In this document: piece after piece, positions 9,670 to 22,700 of the stretch | How the letters are laid out: each line of letters opens with the position of its first letter | Numbering within the stretch: position 1 is the first letter of the stretch | Origin: Agriotes lineatus | Lineage: Eukaryota; Arthropoda; Insecta; Coleoptera; Elateridae | Assembly: GCA_940337035.1 (NCBI GenBank) | Contig: OW679203.1 | Coordinates: 76,957,061-77,021,060 of the forward strand | Reading direction: 5' to 3' | Length of the DNA stretch: 64,000 nt | Notes under the pieces: generated by a model | Database searches by the model: none | The model's input: only the letters and a program-made list of their open reading frames with translations | Told to the model about the DNA's origin: nothing | Translations under genes and position numbers: made by a program

Positions 9670-11462
9670 TGTTACGTGTAATTTTACATTTAGATACAGT
9701 TAAGGATTGTTTGGATAATTTCTTAGCTTAAATGCATTCATATAGTTAGATTCACCTGCATACGTTAGGTGTAGCTTTGGTTGCATACTCATTTTTGCAA
9801 AATCCTTGATTTTTAGGGAATTTTGAGTAACAATTTTGAAAATTGTTTTGATAGTACGATTTCCGGCGACCATTTTTAAGTTTTCCTTTTTTGGAGCTGC
9901 ATGTGATCTTTGGGAATTTTCACTTAAGTGGATTATATAGTTTCCATAGTTCTTTGAGGAATCTGCCATCCAGAAATAGGAAATGGGTGTTATATTGCTA
10001 AAATGAATCCGATTGTATTGGGATAAATATATATTTCTGCAATTTACTTACTCGAGGCCACATTACAACTCTGGTATGTTAATTTATGATTGCCGTAGAA
10101 TATTTTTCGATAACGTCTTGTATTTAGGCCTCCTCGTCCTAGTTTGGCCTCCTCGTCCTAGTTTGGCCTCCTCGTCCTAGTTTGGCCTCCTCGTCCTAGT
10201 TTGCTGTATCGTTCTCCGATTTTTCGGGATCTATTATGCCTGTGGCATTGTTGTTACTTGGCTAAGGCACCTGGAGCAACAATTCCGTTCCAATCCGAGC
10301 CCCTCAGCACATGTGATAGTTCGCATGCAAGGCTTCTCCCCATGGTGACTGCACTCGACTATGTTTCTCACCTGCAAAGTTAGATGAAGCCCTGACTCTT
10401 TGGAGGTTACTCAAGCTGGTGGACATCTTAATAGCTATCCCCCATAGCTGTTGATGTAGCGATCCTTCTGTGCACGATCCAGGTATCTACAACACCTAGT
10501 GTTATATACCTTTTGGTGCTTATTGAACTGAAACTATCGTTCGTTATGGCACTATGATCTTTACTTTATGTATTGTACTTACCTAGGTATATGCTAGCGA
10601 AATTCATGCCGTTTTACATGCGGAATATTGTATAGCTTCGTTGTACATCACGTGCAATTACTTTTGTAGAATAGGATGTCATTCTATGCATTTAATATCT
10701 TCACGTTTGGTAGTACTGCTTTGGTTGCATTCAAGTTTTCAAGTACTTGTCAGTGTTTCAAAATTTAAACCATTATTGGCGGAGGTCTCCGGGAGCATTA
10801 ATTTGACATTTCACATAATATGAGCACCGTAAATACACCATTTTATGTGTATTAGCACTCCCCTAGGCGAAATGGTACCAATTCGAAAAGGTTCGCGACT
10901 AGATAGAGTATTTACCTAATTAATCAAGCGATTTAGAACTTACTATTCTCCCGCATTCCGGTATCGCTGTTTTTAATTATATTTAAGTCACTATCGTAGT
11001 TGATACACGGGTACTCGAACGAATTGCGATTATCGTAGTTACCTTTTCGACTTTATTGATATAAAATCTTGTACATTACATACCACTAAGATTACATTTA
11101 CAAACTATTCCATTTAATTACAGAATTGTGTTGCCTTTTCCAAGTATGACACAGAATTTCGAAGGTGTACAAACTGTAAATAAATAACTAGGTTATTTCG
11201 AGTCTTGGTGTTTTCTGTCTTTTATTATTTGTTTTTGTGAAACAGCTAGTGGTTTAGGAATTTACACGGCCACCTGTAGGTTTTCTGGTTTGGACCGTCT
11301 CAAACCAGTGGCGCTTCCGGACAACCCACCCCATCCTGCTCAGGACCTAGCTTGGCAAACGTTTGCTACACGACTAGACGATTCCTGTACCACCCTGCTG
11401 TGAAGTATTTATAATTTTTGTTTTTACGTGCAAATAAATTCCCATGTGTAGCAAATGTAATA
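9670..11462 (+). repeat. 3' LTR
   Basis: Direct repeat of 3666-5425, starting TGTTACGTG. It differs by scattered substitutions, several small indels and two extra 19-bp repeat units. Confidence 0.88.
10127..10202 (+). repeat. 19-bp tandem repeat in 3' LTR, 4 copies
   Basis: Four identical copies of ggcctcctcgtcctagttt in a row. The 5' LTR has two. Confidence 0.92.
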
Positions 11463-14400
11463 CCACAGCTGAGAGAAAGTTTCATGTTTTAAAACTATTT
11501 ACTGACCTAGTATATAAAATTACATGACAAAAATATAATTGGTGCGCCGAGAAACTTATAAAATGAAAGAATCATCTAACCATCAGTAAGTGAGGAAGTC
11601 AATCCGACATTTTAAAGAGTAAATATTTGAGCATGAATATGTAAAAGACAATTTTGCTATTAGACAATATTCCAGTATTTTAAATTCATTCATATACCCA
11701 CATATAGATTAGAATTGTATAAAATGTGAGTTAATTTCCCATTTCAGTGAGCAATGATACTCTTTAGTGGGAAGATATTTTTAAATTAGTAGGCAACTTA
11801 TAAGGTCCACTTTGGATAAAGAACTTATCACCTTAAAAAAGGAAGATATTAGTATTAATCAACTATTCTTTAGTAGAATGCTTATGGATGCTAAGTTTTT
11901 AATTTTGAAATTTTGAAACAGTTATATGATTTATAAAGAACGATAATTATTACTCTTTGTTTCAGTTTGTCAACTTTCATTAACGCTTAGGTACTAAATT
12001 ATTTTTTGTATTGCATGGATACTTACAATCTGTTTAATTAGACAATAAGTAATTTTCTGAAAATATTAATATAATGACGTGTAGAGTAAGTTTCATAGAA
12101 TTTTCCATTTCTAAAATCTAATCAACCTATTCCACTTTGGGAATTTTAAATGTACAACCTATTAAACTTTATTAAATCTAGATGTACGGTTTTAAACCTT
12201 TTCGTTTAATTTGTGTCTAACTTAGTTGAATTCACTTTAATTGTGTTGCGGTGTTTCATGGAGACACGATTTATTTCTTCCTGAATGGTGTTCATCTGAA
12301 AATCGCACTAAATAACAAAATTGAGTACATGCCTAGCAAAATAATCAATGATTTTGGGCAATTTGTTCTGAAACCTATGTAGAATTTCGATATTGGAGGC
12401 ACTTTTAAATCTTCACAGTTACATCCCATAAGTCATATCGGTTTAAGAATGACCTTGAACAGTATTAGTTTATTTTTCAAAGAAAGCTCCCAGTGTCTAG
12501 CAATAAGCCAGTACATTTGATAACGTATTGTTCCAAGCTGTATTCCCGTGGTCCAAATGGGGTTGATGTGTAACGATAAGTGGGCAGTGTGCAAAAGTAG
12601 CCCAGGAGTCCTTGCACACTATCTTGTACAGCTCCGGAACTTATAGGATTCAAGGCGTACTGTTATTGGTGTTTTACATATAAATATCTACTATTCAAAT
12701 ATGATCTACAAGTCTGGTAAATGGTATGTGGGGATTTATCTTGTGACATCCAGAGTGAACCTCTATTAACTTTGTAGGTCTATGCTTATAGTCTATTTAA
12801 TTTCGGGGCCTGTGACGCACATTTTGAATTTCGAGCGCTTTCCCACTTTCATTTGGTTTCATCGGTGCCATAATGGTTTGACTTCGTTTTGCGCTTCTTT
12901 ATTTTGGTGCCATGATAGAAAGCAGTTAACGTCCCAATGGTTATCCAAGTTTCTGCGGGGATGTCGTCTTGATGAAATTTGCCCTGGCTGATGACAGCAG
13001 GATCTTGCAGTTTGGCAGTTTATTGACGTCTATTCTTGGCGCATTTTTCTGGGAGCACTTTGGTGTTTTATGTTTACACGTGGTTCAAATTGATCTTGGG
13101 ATAAGTCGATTAGAGTTTTTTCGTATCGTATTTAAGACGTTTTGAGTCTATCGTGGGCATTCTTCAGCCGCAGCGCAGGTTGGAGTCCCCATTTAATCCC
13201 TTCTGTCGATTCGGATGAGGTTCGCAGTCCTACATTTGGCCAGTGACCTTGACCTGTCGCGGCTTTGAAATGCAGATTTTCAAATCCAACTTCCTGTGTT
13301 CTATATTCTCTATAACCGACAACGCTCTATGCCGGTTTTGAGTGGGCCGAGTTGGTTTATCTTTTGTTTTTAGCACCATCATAATGTTGTGTATGTTGAT
13401 ATCTGCGTAGCTCCAGGTTTTTGCTTGAATTTTTTTCCGAACTTCGTAGGCTTTAATTTAGGCTTTTGCCGTCATGTACAATTCGCTTCATGAACTAAGT
13501 ACATTAATGCACTTATTGGTTTTCATCCTCGGGGCCTATTTTAGTCACATCCACAGTTTTAAATTGTTGTGGCAGTATTTAATGCAATTTGCATTTGTGA
13601 ATAGTTTAAACGGTTATATTTAGTAACGAGTTTATTATGTTTTGAGGTGCACCTTAATTTTAGCAATTATGATCACCCGGCTTATGACCGTATTATTTCA
13701 TCTATTTATGACTATATATCTGATTATCACCTGTACCGTGTATTGGGTTGTATGCCATTTTTATCTGCGATTATAGACTGTGATATAAGTATTTTGTTCT
13801 TTGTTACTGCTACCTCGATTCGTGTGCTTTCTTTCAGATTATTGTGTTACTTTGAGTTTACGCATTCTCGGTGGTACCTGGATACACTTGTCGTAATTAA
13901 AAGATTCGTTGTCGTCCTTTTTTGCTTTTAATTAACCTTTTGTATTTAAAGAACTGTACACCGTCTCTACGAGTTAGTCCGGCCGGTAATTGTATCCACG
14001 TTGTCATTAATATTTTATTTTTGAAAGTTTGAGCCGACGATTCAATTTAAGCTAACAATCTTCAGCTTATAGCTTAATCCTATGTGTTATACTTTATCAA
14101 AAACCTAGTTTATGGGGTAAAATGAAATATTTTATCTTCTAGACTGTTATTTATTAATTTGACGAGTTTTTGGACCTGTTCTATCGTGGTGTGTTGAAAA
14201 AAGTGATTATGTGGAATAATTGTTCAGTGTATTACCATCTTTTCAAAGAGATGTAAAACCGTGCGTTCCATGTAACTAAGATGTGTAGGTAACACGTGAG
14301 ATATACCTCGCTGCGGTTGGAACTCTCTAGTCTCGGCAAAATGCTAGTAGGAGTTTGAGCATATGACTGAAGCAATCGGTGTTTTAGATACCTGGTACGC

Positions 14401-15002
14401 AACATGCCTAGACCTTGTCTGTAACAAATAAAAAATAACCTTAAATCGTATGTAGTGGTAGTAGGGTGATTATCTTATAAGATCTAAGTTCCTACAACTT
14501 CTTTCCTGGTTTCGATAACAGCATTATTTCCGCGGCTTTACAATCATTAGGAAAATATCTTAATGTAAATTCATCATTGAAATTTGAATGTTTCAAGCAT
14601 TTTTCTGCTACCCCACTTATTCAGCACATTCTGGTAATTAAATCAAAAGCTGGAGATTGCAATTGATTTCTGAGATAATTATCCTTACTTGGCTGATTTT
14701 AATATTTTGCATAGGCACGTCAATTGGAAAAAAATGAATACGTGTGCTACACGGTTAGAAAACATTATTACCTTTTCTTTATTACTTCTTGGTGTTACGG
14801 TTTCAAAGCCGCGTATTCGTAAAGCTAATGGGCCAATAGACGCCCGTTTTTGAGGTTTGGTCACCCGCGATTCATTGTTTCGCGCAGTTTTTGTGGTGAG
14901 ATTTGAGAAAATGGAAAGTATCTTAAATTGATGCTGGCTTGAGAGCGTTCTTTCTGTTTCTGCCTGTTACTGTCTGCTGTCGCAAGCGTACCTGCTTTGG
15001 TC
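11463..15002. other. Long stretch without a recognisable gene
   Basis: No protein family is recognised. From about 12540 to 13950 the + strand is T/G-rich in the same way as the Gypsy 3' untranslated region and LTR (for example a block starting TGTAACGATAAGTGGGC at 12569), so a diverged LTR fragment is possible, but I could not find paired ends or a target duplication. Open stretches at 12782-12991 and 13647-13931 are cysteine- and phenylalanine-rich and look like chance ORFs. Confidence 0.4.
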
Positions 15003-15102
15003 NNNNNNNNNNNNNNNNNNNNNNNNNNNNNNNNNNNNNNNNNNNNNNNNNNNNNNNNNNNNNNNNNNNNNNNNNNNNNNNNNNNNNNNNNNNNNNNNNN
15101 NN
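15003..15102. other. Assembly gap (100 N)
   Basis: Exactly 100 N, the usual placeholder for a gap of unknown size. ORFs called across it are artefacts. Confidence 0.98.
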
Positions 15103-15485
15103 ATAAGATTGTACGTACAAGTTTATTCAAAACTACTTACCTCACATAACCGTGAAGAATCAGTCGGAGTCCAATTTTTGCTTTTGCAGAATTTAGACCA
15201 ATAATCCCGTTATTGCAAATTTTTGGGAAATCTGAACAACGCTAATCCCTTACCTTGCTTTGTACTACAATTATCTGATGCACAGTAGACCATTTCACAG
15301 AATTCATACTTGTAGCTACTGCTAGAAGAAACGAAAGGCGACGCATAAAAATTTGCAGAAATATAGGTTATGTAAGATGTAACGGACACGCCTTTTTAGC
15401 GTTTGAGTACGGCTTAGATTGTGTGGACTTGCCTTCGAAGCTGAGTCAATAGTTTTAAAAAACACACGAAATATGCATAGTAAAT
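15103..15485. repeat. Repeat fragment related to 49072-49230
   Basis: Around 15253-15292 the sequence accttgctttgtactacaat and the following bases match accttgctttttactacaat near 49172-49220. It is part of the same dispersed repeat whose other half also appears, inverted, at 31463-31560. No gene is seen. Confidence 0.5.
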
Positions 15486-17105
15486 AATTGTTTTCTATGT
15501 AATCCTGAGAATATTAACAATTTTTTCATAGACAGCATACCGAATTTACCTATTAGCGATGAAATCAAAAACTATTATTTGACGCGTATCAATAATATTC
15601 GGGAATTTAATTTCGAAACAATAACAGAAGAGGAAGTGGGCAGAATACTATATGAGATTAAAAGTAATGCTATGGGCGTTGACGGTCTAAATATTAAAAT
15701 GATTATGTATTGCTGTCCATTTATACTTCAACCTTTAACTCAAATTATAAATTTTTGCTTAAAGTATAATGTGTACCCTGATAGTTGGAAGCATGCCCTT
15801 GTTATTCCATTGCCGAAAGTAAACGAACCTGTACATTACTCAGACCTTAGGCCGGTTAGTATCTTGCCTACTTTCTCTAAAATAATTGAAGAAATTATGA
15901 ATAAACAAATCCGATATTTTCTAAATACATTCAATTTGCTACAGGAATTTTAGTCAGGTTTTCGTAAATGTTATAGCTGCACTACTGCAATTGCAAATGT
16001 AACAGACGACATACTCGAGGCTACAAATAACGGAAAGTTAACAATTTTGATTCTATTGGATTACAGTAAGGCATTTGACACTATTAATCAGGAATTATTA
16101 CTTTTAATATTGCACTTTATAGGGTTCTCGTCAAATGCAATTGATTTAATTAAACATTATTTCAGTAATAGATCGCAAAGTGTCAAAATTAATGAACATA
16201 ATTCATCTTTACGTAACATTGAAAAGGGTGTGCCTCAGGGGTCGATTTTAGGACCCTTGTTGGTATACATTTATACATCAAATTTCTATAAATCTGCTAC
16301 CTATTGTAAAATGCACATGTATGCCGATGATACTCTTGGCAGATCATCTAATTTATTGGATATTCAAAATTTGTTACGTATAACTATTAATGATATTGAA
16401 ATTCCAATAACTACACAAGCAAAAAATTTAGGATTGATAATTGACAATACTTTTAGATATCGGCCTCATATAAACAAATGTATTCAGAAAGCGTATTTAA
16501 ATTTAAAATTGTTATATCCACACAGATCTTATTTAAATAAGATTCAGAAAAAAATGTTTTGCGATTCTCTTGTATTATCCCAGTTTTCATATTGTTCTGA
16601 AATTATAGGTCCTTGCTTAGATGTTGATACCAGAAATAGATTGCAAAGGGTGCAAAATTCATGTTTGAGGTACATTCACGGTATACGTAAATATGAGCAC
16701 ATTTCACATAAGTTGCAGAAAACAAAGTGGCTTAACATGAAAAATAGATGCTTATTACAAACTGCATGTTTTTATCATAAATTGATACTTTGTAAAACCC
16801 CACCGTATCTCTATAATAAAATAACCTTCAGGACGGACGTACATAGTTTAAATTTGAGGTTTAGAGGTTTAATTACGCCACCTCAACACCGAACCGCTTT
16901 GTTTGAAAGATCGTTTACATTCAATATCAGTAAAGTATATAATGAGTTACCATTATCATTCAAAACCCTTTCTGTTAAACAATTTCGAACAAAGTTATTT
17001 AATTTGTATCTTTTTTTTAACAACATTATTGTCAGGTCAGCACAAAGTGCTATTCATGACAGAGAGTATTATTATACAATTGGACGTTATTTCACTATGC
17101 ACTAA
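15486..17105 (+). pseudogene. Jockey/CR1-like LINE reverse transcriptase, 5'-truncated and broken
   Basis: RT of a non-LTR retrotransposon. The frame opens at 15486 (NPENINNFFID), passes IPLPK and LRPVSILP, and meets an in-frame TAG at about 15951. It then resumes in the same frame with SGFRK, LLDYSKAFDTIN, GVPQGSILGPLL and the catalytic YADD at about 16320. Directly after YADD, compared with the related copy at 60152-62250, some 60-70 residues are missing, giving an internal deletion. The thumb (LQRVQNSCLRYIHGIRK) and C-terminus follow to the stop at 17105. The endonuclease domain is absent, so the copy is 5'-truncated. It is inactive because of the stop and the deletion. Confidence 0.82.
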
Positions 17106-17389
17106 TTATGTTAGATCACTTTAGAAGTTTTTGTAAGTTTTTACATAGTTTATTCAGGCAGTCTTGGTGAACAATTTTTAGCACTTAATTTTACTCACTG
17201 TCGCTGGTGAGGAGGTCTATTGGCAATTTACGTTTAAGTCTAGTGTGGAGTGATCGTTTACCGAGATTATAGTACACTGCACCATCGCACTGATCAATGT
17301 TAGCATAAAATGATCTAGACACTGTTGTTATATAGTTATGTATACTAGGAATGTTCGTTTCCCTGTGTAACTGGACGTTTCTAACGTAC

Positions 17390-17821
17390 TATCCATTCAC
17401 AAAACTCGTGAACTGTCAAAACGCTGTCACGTTGGTACCTTGTTTAAATTTTGGTTTGGAACTTCTGCTTACTGATTTTGGCAGCACTGAAATTTTTGAA
17501 ATTTAAAAACTTGAGATGTCACACTTTCGTCTAATCTCCAAAATTCTTTAATTTTTGTGCGTACTGCATATACTTCAATTGCAATGGAACAGAAACGAGA
17601 GCGGGTTTTATTATTGGAAAGGGAAAAAATGCTATACCTAGTTAATTATTACAAGGAAAAACTTTCCTTAATTTTTGACACATGTAACATAACCTAACTG
17701 TAATATTACTAGAAATCACTAGATTCAAAGTACATTCCCAAAAAAACTGTAATTTCCAGGTACGGTCAGCAAATATGTAAAAAATTTGACATTGACAGTT
17801 CACGAGTTTTGTGAATGGATA
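17390..17821. mobile_element. 432-bp MITE with 28-bp perfect inverted ends, TA duplication
   Basis: The ends are perfect inverted repeats: TCCATTCACAAAACTCGTGA and following bases at 17392-17419 mirror 17792-17819, flanked by TA on both sides. The TA duplication fits the Tc1/mariner superfamily. It lies inside the Jockey ORF2; removing it with one TA joins the RT reading frame without a shift (NAEWY then VRNVQ), which confirms the borders. It carries no transposase. Confidence 0.9.
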
Positions 17822-19778
17822 ATACCATTCGGCGTTGGTGATAATGAGTAGCACTTTATTTTGTAAAATTTGCAGTTTGGTCAGGTTGGTTTTGGAGGTT
17901 GCGCCCCAGACACTGCATCCATAGGTGAAGATAGGGCGTATGATTGATATGTACATGAGGGTCCCGCATTCAATTTTTAGTGAAGATTTTCTATTCATAA
18001 TAGGGTATAGCATGCCTAATCTTGCGTATGATTGCGATAATTTTTTATTTACGTGTAAGCGCCAGGTTAATCTTCTGTCCAGAAAGAGTCCAAGATATTT
18101 CACGGCACTATCTTTTGGGTTCCATGCTATAGAGCTACCATTTATAACTATATAAGGCGGTCAATAGGTCGACGGAGTGTAAAAATTTTAGTTTCACACT
18201 TATCAGCATTAAGTTTTATGCACCATTTACTAAACCACTGATTAATTTGATTAACACTGTCTTGAAGTATTGTTGCTGCTGTGTTAATATCGTGTGCTTG
18301 CGTAAGGATAGCCGTGTCGTCAGCATACATACATAGATCTGCTCCGGGTGTTGCAGGGATGTCATACATAAATATATTAAATAAGTTAGGGCCTAATATA
18401 GAACCTTGTGGTACACCTGCTTGTATTTGGTGAGTTGAGGAGGTATATGAATTTACTCGTACCTGAAAGGTCCTGTTGTCTAGGAATGAAGTAAGTATGT
18501 TCAGTAAGTAGGGAGGTAAGTTCAACGTTATCATTTTGTATAGAAGGCCTTTGATCCAGATACGGTCGAACGCCTGGGCGACGTCAAGAAATGCTACAAG
18601 AGTGTGCTTTTTATTTTCGAATCCTTCTTCGATCTTTTCGGTAAGCCGTAATAGTTGATGTGTCGTTGAATGTGATGTTCTGAATCCAAACTGAAAATGT
18701 GGTAGTATGTTGTTTTCTGCTAGAAAATTGTTTAGGCGGGTTAGTGTTGCTCGTTCGAGAAGTTTAGATATGGAAGAAAGTAAACTGATTGGACGATAAT
18801 TAGCTGGGTTATCGCGCGGTTTGCCAGGTTTTGGGATCATCACTATCACAGCTTGTTTCCATTCATCAGGGAAGTATCCAATTCGTAGGCAAGCATTATA
18901 TACTGCTGTTAGGTAGCAGATGGATTTTTGCGGCAGATTTTTAAGAAGCAAGTTTGGTACCATGTCTAGTCCAGGCGCTTTCTTGGATTTTGGTCTTTTA
19001 ATGTAAGTTTTAATTTCGGATGGTGATACTGGTTCTAGGAGTGTGGAATCAGCCGTAGTATTATTTGTTAATGATTTTGCTATTTGCTGAGAGTGCTTTG
19101 TATTAGTTAGGTTTGGAGGGGTAGAGAATGTATGTTCAAGTAGTTCTGCAAATACTTCACATTTGTCTTTGTCCTGAGGATAGCTTTGACCTTGGATTCG
19201 TAAAGTTGGGATGATTTCTGGCTGTTTAAGTATCCGTTTAGTGGCTCTCCACATATTTGGATCTCCTGGAGTAAGTGATTCTATGTAATTTTTATATGTT
19301 GTTATTCGTAGTTGATCCAATTCTGTTCTCACTAATCTGATGAGTCTATTCAGATAGGCTTTGGCTTCTGGTGCTCGCGTGTTCTGCCAGTGTCGGCGAA
19401 CCTTGTGTTTTTCTCGTATAAGTCGAAATATGTGTGCTGGTGGATTTTGATTCTCAGAGTGATGGTGAGGTCGAATGCTTTTTGAAGCCTTTTGTACGGC
19501 CTGCGTGGCAGTGGTTGTAAAATTTTCCACTGCATTGTTAATTTCGTTTGGAGTTACTAGGTTAGAAGGACATTTTAATTCATTGTTCATTATGATTCGG
19601 AATTTTTTCCAATCTACTGGACCATTTATTAGTCTTGGGGGAGAGGGGTAATAATAGGGAGAGCAATTGAGCGTAAATATGACAGGTAGGTGGTCTGAGT
19701 CTAGTTCGGTTAACACTATCTGATTAATTGGCATCTGTATGTTTTTGTGCAGGATAATATCAAGGATATCTCGTAACT

Positions 19779-19790
19779 GATTGTGTCTAT
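19779..19790. repeat. 12-bp target duplication, left copy
   Basis: gattgtgtctat here matches 23076-23087 and brackets the RTE-like LINE. Confidence 0.93.
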
Positions 19791-22700
19791 GGGGGGTAAG
19801 GGTTGGTGATGCGCAACACACAGCCTCTCCCAACCAAATGTCAACCTCAACCTTTACGCGGTGCCCCCTATTAACACTGATGAGGAAATGGCGACCGAAC
19901 ATTGGCGGAATAACCGTATTCACTACAGTGGAAGAGGGGAAATACTCTTCCCTCCACGCGAACACCAGCGAAAGTGGCCAGTGCCTTGGCTCAAGGTGGC
20001 AGCCCCACCATGGCAATCGGGGGCGTGGGCTAATAACCTGCTAACCCCTTAAATACCTACTTATTAATGAAACTAAACGAAGCAGCCGGACGGACAAACT
20101 GTTGACGACATTTGGCCCGAAAAGGAAATATCGAATTGGTTTCTGGAATGTTCGTACATTACTACAAACAGGAAAACTACACCAAGCAATTGCAGAGATG
20201 AATAGATACAAGCTTGATATACTAGGTATAAGTGAAGCCAGGTGGAATGAGTTTGGCGAGCTGAAAACGCCCAGCGGCTCGACATTCCTATATTCTGGAA
20301 GACCAAATGAAAAAGATGAACACCTGAACGGAGTAGGAATACTTTTAAGTCGAGAAATAACAAGAAGTATGATAGAATGGAACCCAGTATCGGAGAGAAT
20401 CATAATAGTCCGACTACAAGGGAAAATAAGGAATGTTAGCATAATCCAATGCTATGCACCTACAAACGTAACAGATATAGAAGCTAAACAACAATTCTAC
20501 GCACAATTACAAAACACAATTGACAAAATAAAAAAGAAAGACATCATCTTAGTAATGGGAGATCTGAACGCGCAAGTGGGCAAAGAGAATATTGGCCTAG
20601 AACAAGTAATGGGCAAACACGGCATAGGCGACAAAAACGAAAACGGAGAATTCTTCATAGATTGGTGTGCCGAAAATGAAATGGTAATAGGGGGGACACT
20701 ATTTCCTCATAAAGAAATACACAAAATGTCATGGATCTCCCCAGATCAAAAAACACAGAACCAGATTGATCATTTTGCCATACAAAAAAGATGGAGAAGC
20801 TCATTGCTCGATGTAAGAAACAAGAGAGGCGCAGATATAAACAGCGACCACCACCTGATGATAGCTAGTCTAAGAATTAAAATAAAAGCAGCGAAACAGA
20901 AATTTACACAACAAAGCAAAAAATACGACTTACACAAATTAAAGGATAATGAAAAAAAGACGGAGTTCAAAATACAACTAAGAAACAGATTCCAAGAATT
21001 AGAAGATCTCGAAGAAGCAAGTGTAGAAGACCACTGGACGAAAATAAAAGATACATATAACAGCGTAGCAGAAAGGGTATTGGGATTCAGAAGTACACAA
21101 AGGAAAGACTGGATAACAGAACCAACCTGGAAGAAAATAGAAGAAAGGAGAAATATTAAAATAAAAATGGTAGCCTCCACAAATATCGAGACAAAAGCAG
21201 AATACCAGACCCAATACAAACTCAAAGAGAAAGAAGTCAAACGGAGCGCAAGAGCAGATCGAAGGCGATGGACAGGGGAACTAGCTGAGAGAGCTGAGAA
21301 GGCATCAAAAGAAGGCAATATAAAGGAAGTATACAATATAACTAGAATTCTATCGAAAAGGAAACATCCAAGGAACAGACCGATAAAAAACAAGGAAGGA
21401 CAGCTCCTAACCAATAAAGATGAACAGATCGAACGATGGAGAGAATATTTTGCAGAAATCCTAAGTCAAATAGAAGAGACAGCTGAGGAAGAACAAGATC
21501 AGGAACCCGGAAAAAATCCTGAAGAAACACCAGAAGAAAGAATAAGAACAGAAGCACCCTCAAGACTAGAAGTTAGACAAGCAATCCAAAACCAAAAAAT
21601 AGCAAAGCGGCAGGTATCGACAAGATCCCACCAGAAATCCTGAAACAAGAAACAGAAATAACGGTGGATGCATTACACCCACTGTTTGTCAAAATATGGC
21701 GAAGCAACACGATACCTGAAGAATGGAAAAAAGGACTTCTAATAAAGATCCCAAAGAAAGGAGACATTACAAATTGCAAAAACTGGAGAGGGATCACCCT
21801 GCTTTCGATTCCAAGTAAAATATTCTCCAGGATCCTGTTAAACAGAATAAGAACAAGAATAGAAAAACAATTACGCAGAGAGCAAGCAGGTTTCCGAAGC
21901 CGTAGATCTTGCATAGACCAAATAAACACACTGCGCATCATAATAGAACAATGTACAGAATATGTAGTCAACCTGCATCTACTATTCGTGGATTTCGAAA
22001 AGGCGTTCGACCTAGTGAACAGAGATAAAATGTGGGATACAATGCAAAAGTATGGAATACCTACAAATATACTAAACTTAATAAAACAAACATATGAAGG
22101 ATGCACGTGCCAAGTAATCCATGAAGGCAAGCTATCAGAACCCATACAAGTACAGACAGGAGTTAAACAAGGCTGCATACTATCTCCAATAATGTTCCTA
22201 ATGGTCATAGACGAAGTACTGGCCAAAGCAACAAAGACAGAGAGAAGCGGAATAACCTGGAACCTCACAGAACAACTCGAAGACTTAGACTTTGCCGACT
22301 ATCCCACACACACAACCACATGCAACAAAAACTAAACAGAATAGCTGAAAAGGGAAAAACCGCTGGTTTAAAGATCAACAGTACCAAAACCAAATCACTC
22401 AGAACAAACACTACTAACAACCGAAGCTACTATCTAAATAATAATGAAATAGAAGAGGTCAACAAATTTACATATTTGGGCAGTGTAGTGACAGGCACGG
22501 GCGGAACAGAAGAAGATGTAAAAGCACGAATACAAAAAGCGAACGCAGCATTCATACAACTATATCCGGTATGGAAGACAACAGAAATATCAATAAAGAC
22601 TAAACTCAAAATTTTCAAAAGCAACGTAAAATCTGTTCTCTTGTATGGCAGCGAAACATGGAAAACCACGAAGAATATCACAGCAAGCCTCCAGGTATTC

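Larger units (their letters stand above)
3666..11462 (+). mobile_element. Ty3/Gypsy LTR retrotransposon with gag and integrase only
   Basis: Two near-identical direct repeats (3666-5425 and 9670-11462) flank a leader with a primer-binding-site-like TGGCGCC, a gag ORF, an integrase ORF and a purine tract directly before the 3' LTR. Protease, RT and RNase H are absent: the gag zinc knuckles are followed within 100-200 bp by the region that normally links RNase H to integrase. The element cannot copy itself and would depend on an intact relative. No matching 4-5 bp target duplication is visible at the outer ends (left flank ...attgat, right flank ccacag...), so flanks may have recombined or the ends may be off by a few bases. 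Confidence 0.88.

Noticed and set aside
12569..14060. Possible LTR starting TGTAACG
   Set aside because: No matching end, partner or target duplication could be found.
14861..15130. ORFs spanning the N run
   Set aside because: Artefacts of the assembly gap.
19877..19884. CTGATGAG, as in a hammerhead ribozyme core
   Set aside because: The required downstream GAAA is not in the right place (CGAAC instead), and stems I and III are not evident.
20770..21563. Long minus-strand ORFs opposite the RTE-like LINE, hydrophobic
   Set aside because: Antisense shadows of an A-rich lysine/glutamate coding strand, which always read as phenylalanine/leucine/serine-rich.
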